Source: Saccharospirillum impatiens DSM 12546 | Lineage (GTDB): Bacteria > Pseudomonadota > Gammaproteobacteria > Pseudomonadales > Natronospirillaceae | Direction: 5' to 3' | Length of the DNA stretch: 34,025 nt | Assembly: GCF_000423605.1 (NCBI RefSeq) | Contig: NZ_AUIH01000043.1 | Location: 1 to 34,025, forward strand | Shown: in pieces, positions 33,088 through 34,025 of the stretch | How the letters are laid out: every line of letters begins with the position of its first letter | Position numbering within the stretch: the first letter of the stretch is position 1 | Translations under genes and position numbers: made by a program | The notes under the pieces: generated by a model | What the model saw: only the letters and a program-made list of their open reading frames with translations | The model's database searches: none | What the model was told of the DNA's origin: nothing

Positions 33088-33709
33088 ACAGAGTCTCCTG
33101 TTGGTGCTTTACCGGGAGCCTAACGATGAAACGGGTGTAGTGATTTTCCTGACTCTCAGAATGAATACTGCCATTGTGCCGATCCACAATTTTCCTGCAT
33201 ATTGCCAGCCCCATCCCCGTCCCCGCGTATTGGGCTCGGCCATGCAAGCGTTTGAACACTTCAAATATCTGCTCTGAGTACTGATTGTCAAAGCCGATGC
33301 CATTGTCTTCCACGGTAATCTGATAAGTACCTTCATCAACTTTCTTGCCGGTGACCCTGATGTCGAGGGGTCTGTCGGGGTGACGATACTTCAAGCTGTT
33401 AGACAAGAGATTTTGTATGAGCTGCCTGATCTGGCTCGGATCAGCCTCCACGGATATCAGGGGTTCGGTAACTACGGTCGCATTGCTTTCATCAATGGTC
33501 AGTTGCATGTCTGAGAGCACGTCCTGCAACAGCCTATTCAGGTCTGTTTCAACAAATTGCATGCCATGCGACGTAACCCGGCTATAGGACAACAGACTGT
33601 CCAGAAGTTCCCGCATGCGTTCGGCAGCATCGACCACGTAGTGCGAAAACGACTTTCCTTCGTCGGTTAACTGGCCGTAGTCGTCGCTAAGCAGGAGGTT
33701 AGAAAAAGA
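33077..33709 (-). pseudogene. Histidine kinase 3' part, interrupted by the ISL3 element
   Basis: The frame is open up to the IS junction at 33709. Residues just inside read ASFSNLLLSDDYGQLTDEGK, then SFSHYVVDAAERMRELLDSL, which is the dimerisation helix region of a bacteriophytochrome-type kinase immediately after the expected H-box (HDLxEPLRxV). That His and every sensor domain are cut off. The HATPase domain is complete: N box LIQNLLSNSLKYRHP, G1 VEDNGIGFD, F box IFEVFKRLHGR, G2 GTGMGLAICRKIVDRHNG. The fragment could still be translated from a GTG at 33637 but could not autophosphorylate. It overlaps the following response regulator gene by 11 bases. Confidence 0.85.
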
Positions 33710-34025
33710 GGCTCTTCGTAAAACTCTGTGGAACCCTATGGCAGCATATCCAGCTTCCCACAGTGAAACAGTATGCTCGTTCTAAAGCCTTCGAAAGAAC
33801 GATAACCTCGAGCATTGGACTTTACCGTCTGAATCTTTGAGTTTAATCCCTCGGCGACGGCATTGCTGATCCGGTGATCGAAGTAATTCAACAAGCCATT
33901 TTTATGCGCTTTTAGCATTCTGGCCACTTTCTTGATGGGCTCCAAACGGCAACGAATAGCCCAGCTGTACCACTTCTCAAAATAGCGTTTCGCCCAACCT
34001 TTACTGTGGTAGTCCCAAAAGGGTC
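33710..34025 (-). mobile_element. ISL3-family insertion sequence (one end; continues beyond the window)
   Basis: The element's end starts at GGCTCTTCGTAAAACTCT (33710), in the style of ISL3 termini (GGCTCTTyGT). It is followed 26 bases further in by the transposase stop codon. The eight bases before it (GAAAAAGA, 33702-33709) would be the expected target duplication; the matching copy is outside the window. Confidence 0.8.
33736..34025 (-). CDS. ISL3-family transposase, C-terminal part (runs off the window)
   Basis: About 95 codons are visible before the TAG at 33736, starting with PFWDYHSKGWAKRYFEKWYS and continuing WAIRCRLEPIKKVARMLKAH, KNGLLNYFDHRISNAVAEGL, NSKIQTVKSNARGYRSFEGF and ending FHCGKLDMLP. 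This is the C-terminal end of the DDE_Tnp_ISL3 domain: HRISNAVxEGLNSKIQ, with the catalytic Glu, is the family signature. The N-terminal two thirds, including the first Asp residues, lie outside. The frame is intact, so the element may be recent. Confidence 0.9.
   Translation of the reverse strand, partial: PFWDYHSKGWAKRYFEKWYSWAIRCRLEPIKKVARMLKAHKNGLLNYFDHRISNAVAEGLNSKIQTVKSNARGYRSFEGFRTSILFHCGKLDMLP

Overview
The window looks like the chromosome of a free-living, probably marine gammaproteobacterium, perhaps of the Oceanospirillales/Saccharospirillum type. The placement is an inference from protein style: many outer-membrane-type lipoproteins, c-di-GMP enzymes, a CPA2 antiporter, an Sco/CtaG pair and a GlyGly-CTERM tail. 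No rRNA, tRNA or CRISPR array was seen. Most genes lie on the minus strand. Both ends fall inside insertion sequences: the 5' end of a transposase gene at 1-186, and an ISL3-family element from 33710 to beyond the end.

Layout. 1-1.2 kb: IS end, the tail of a broken gene, and an outer-membrane beta-barrel gene. 1.3-5.3 kb: a lipoprotein plus an 87-aa partner, a NYN-LOTUS putative RNase, and a decayed defence locus. In that locus an intact DarG antitoxin is preceded by only the C-terminal end of the DarT toxin, joined directly to the N-terminal end of a DUF3427-type helicase. 5.4-9.7 kb: a lipidated pilin-like protein, a beta-rich lipoprotein, a membrane diguanylate cyclase and an orphan GlyGly-CTERM tail. 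9.8-11.1 kb: a three-gene operon of GerW (YtfJ-like), DUF2953 and a short diverged GerW-like protein. 11.5-12.0 kb: a 60-aa protein coupled to a CsbD stress protein. 12.0-19.8 kb: a SWIM-SNF2 helicase, Sco and CtaG copper/cytochrome oxidase assembly factors, a double-CDGSH glutamate-synthase-like flavoprotein, and RsgA. 20.3-27.0 kb: a tightly packed operon of three large lipoproteins (ten-repeat BNR propeller, FN3-like plus ELWxxDGT propeller, and a 950-aa protein with an Ig-like domain). It is divergent from a LuxR-type regulator with an inverted repeat in front of it. 28.2-30.3 kb: a 59-aa PLDc_N membrane protein and a Kef-type antiporter behind a 22-bp inverted repeat. 30.4-33.7 kb: a signalling cluster of degenerate receiver, REC-GGDEF-EAL protein, Rcp-like regulator and a histidine kinase beheaded by the ISL3 element.

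The most notable points are the fused deletion scar in the helicase-DarTG locus that leaves an orphan antitoxin, the three-lipoprotein operon facing a LuxR regulator, the GerW/DUF2953/mini-GerW operon in an apparently Gram-negative host, and two inverted repeats around luxR and the antiporter operon that share the half-site CGTTCA.
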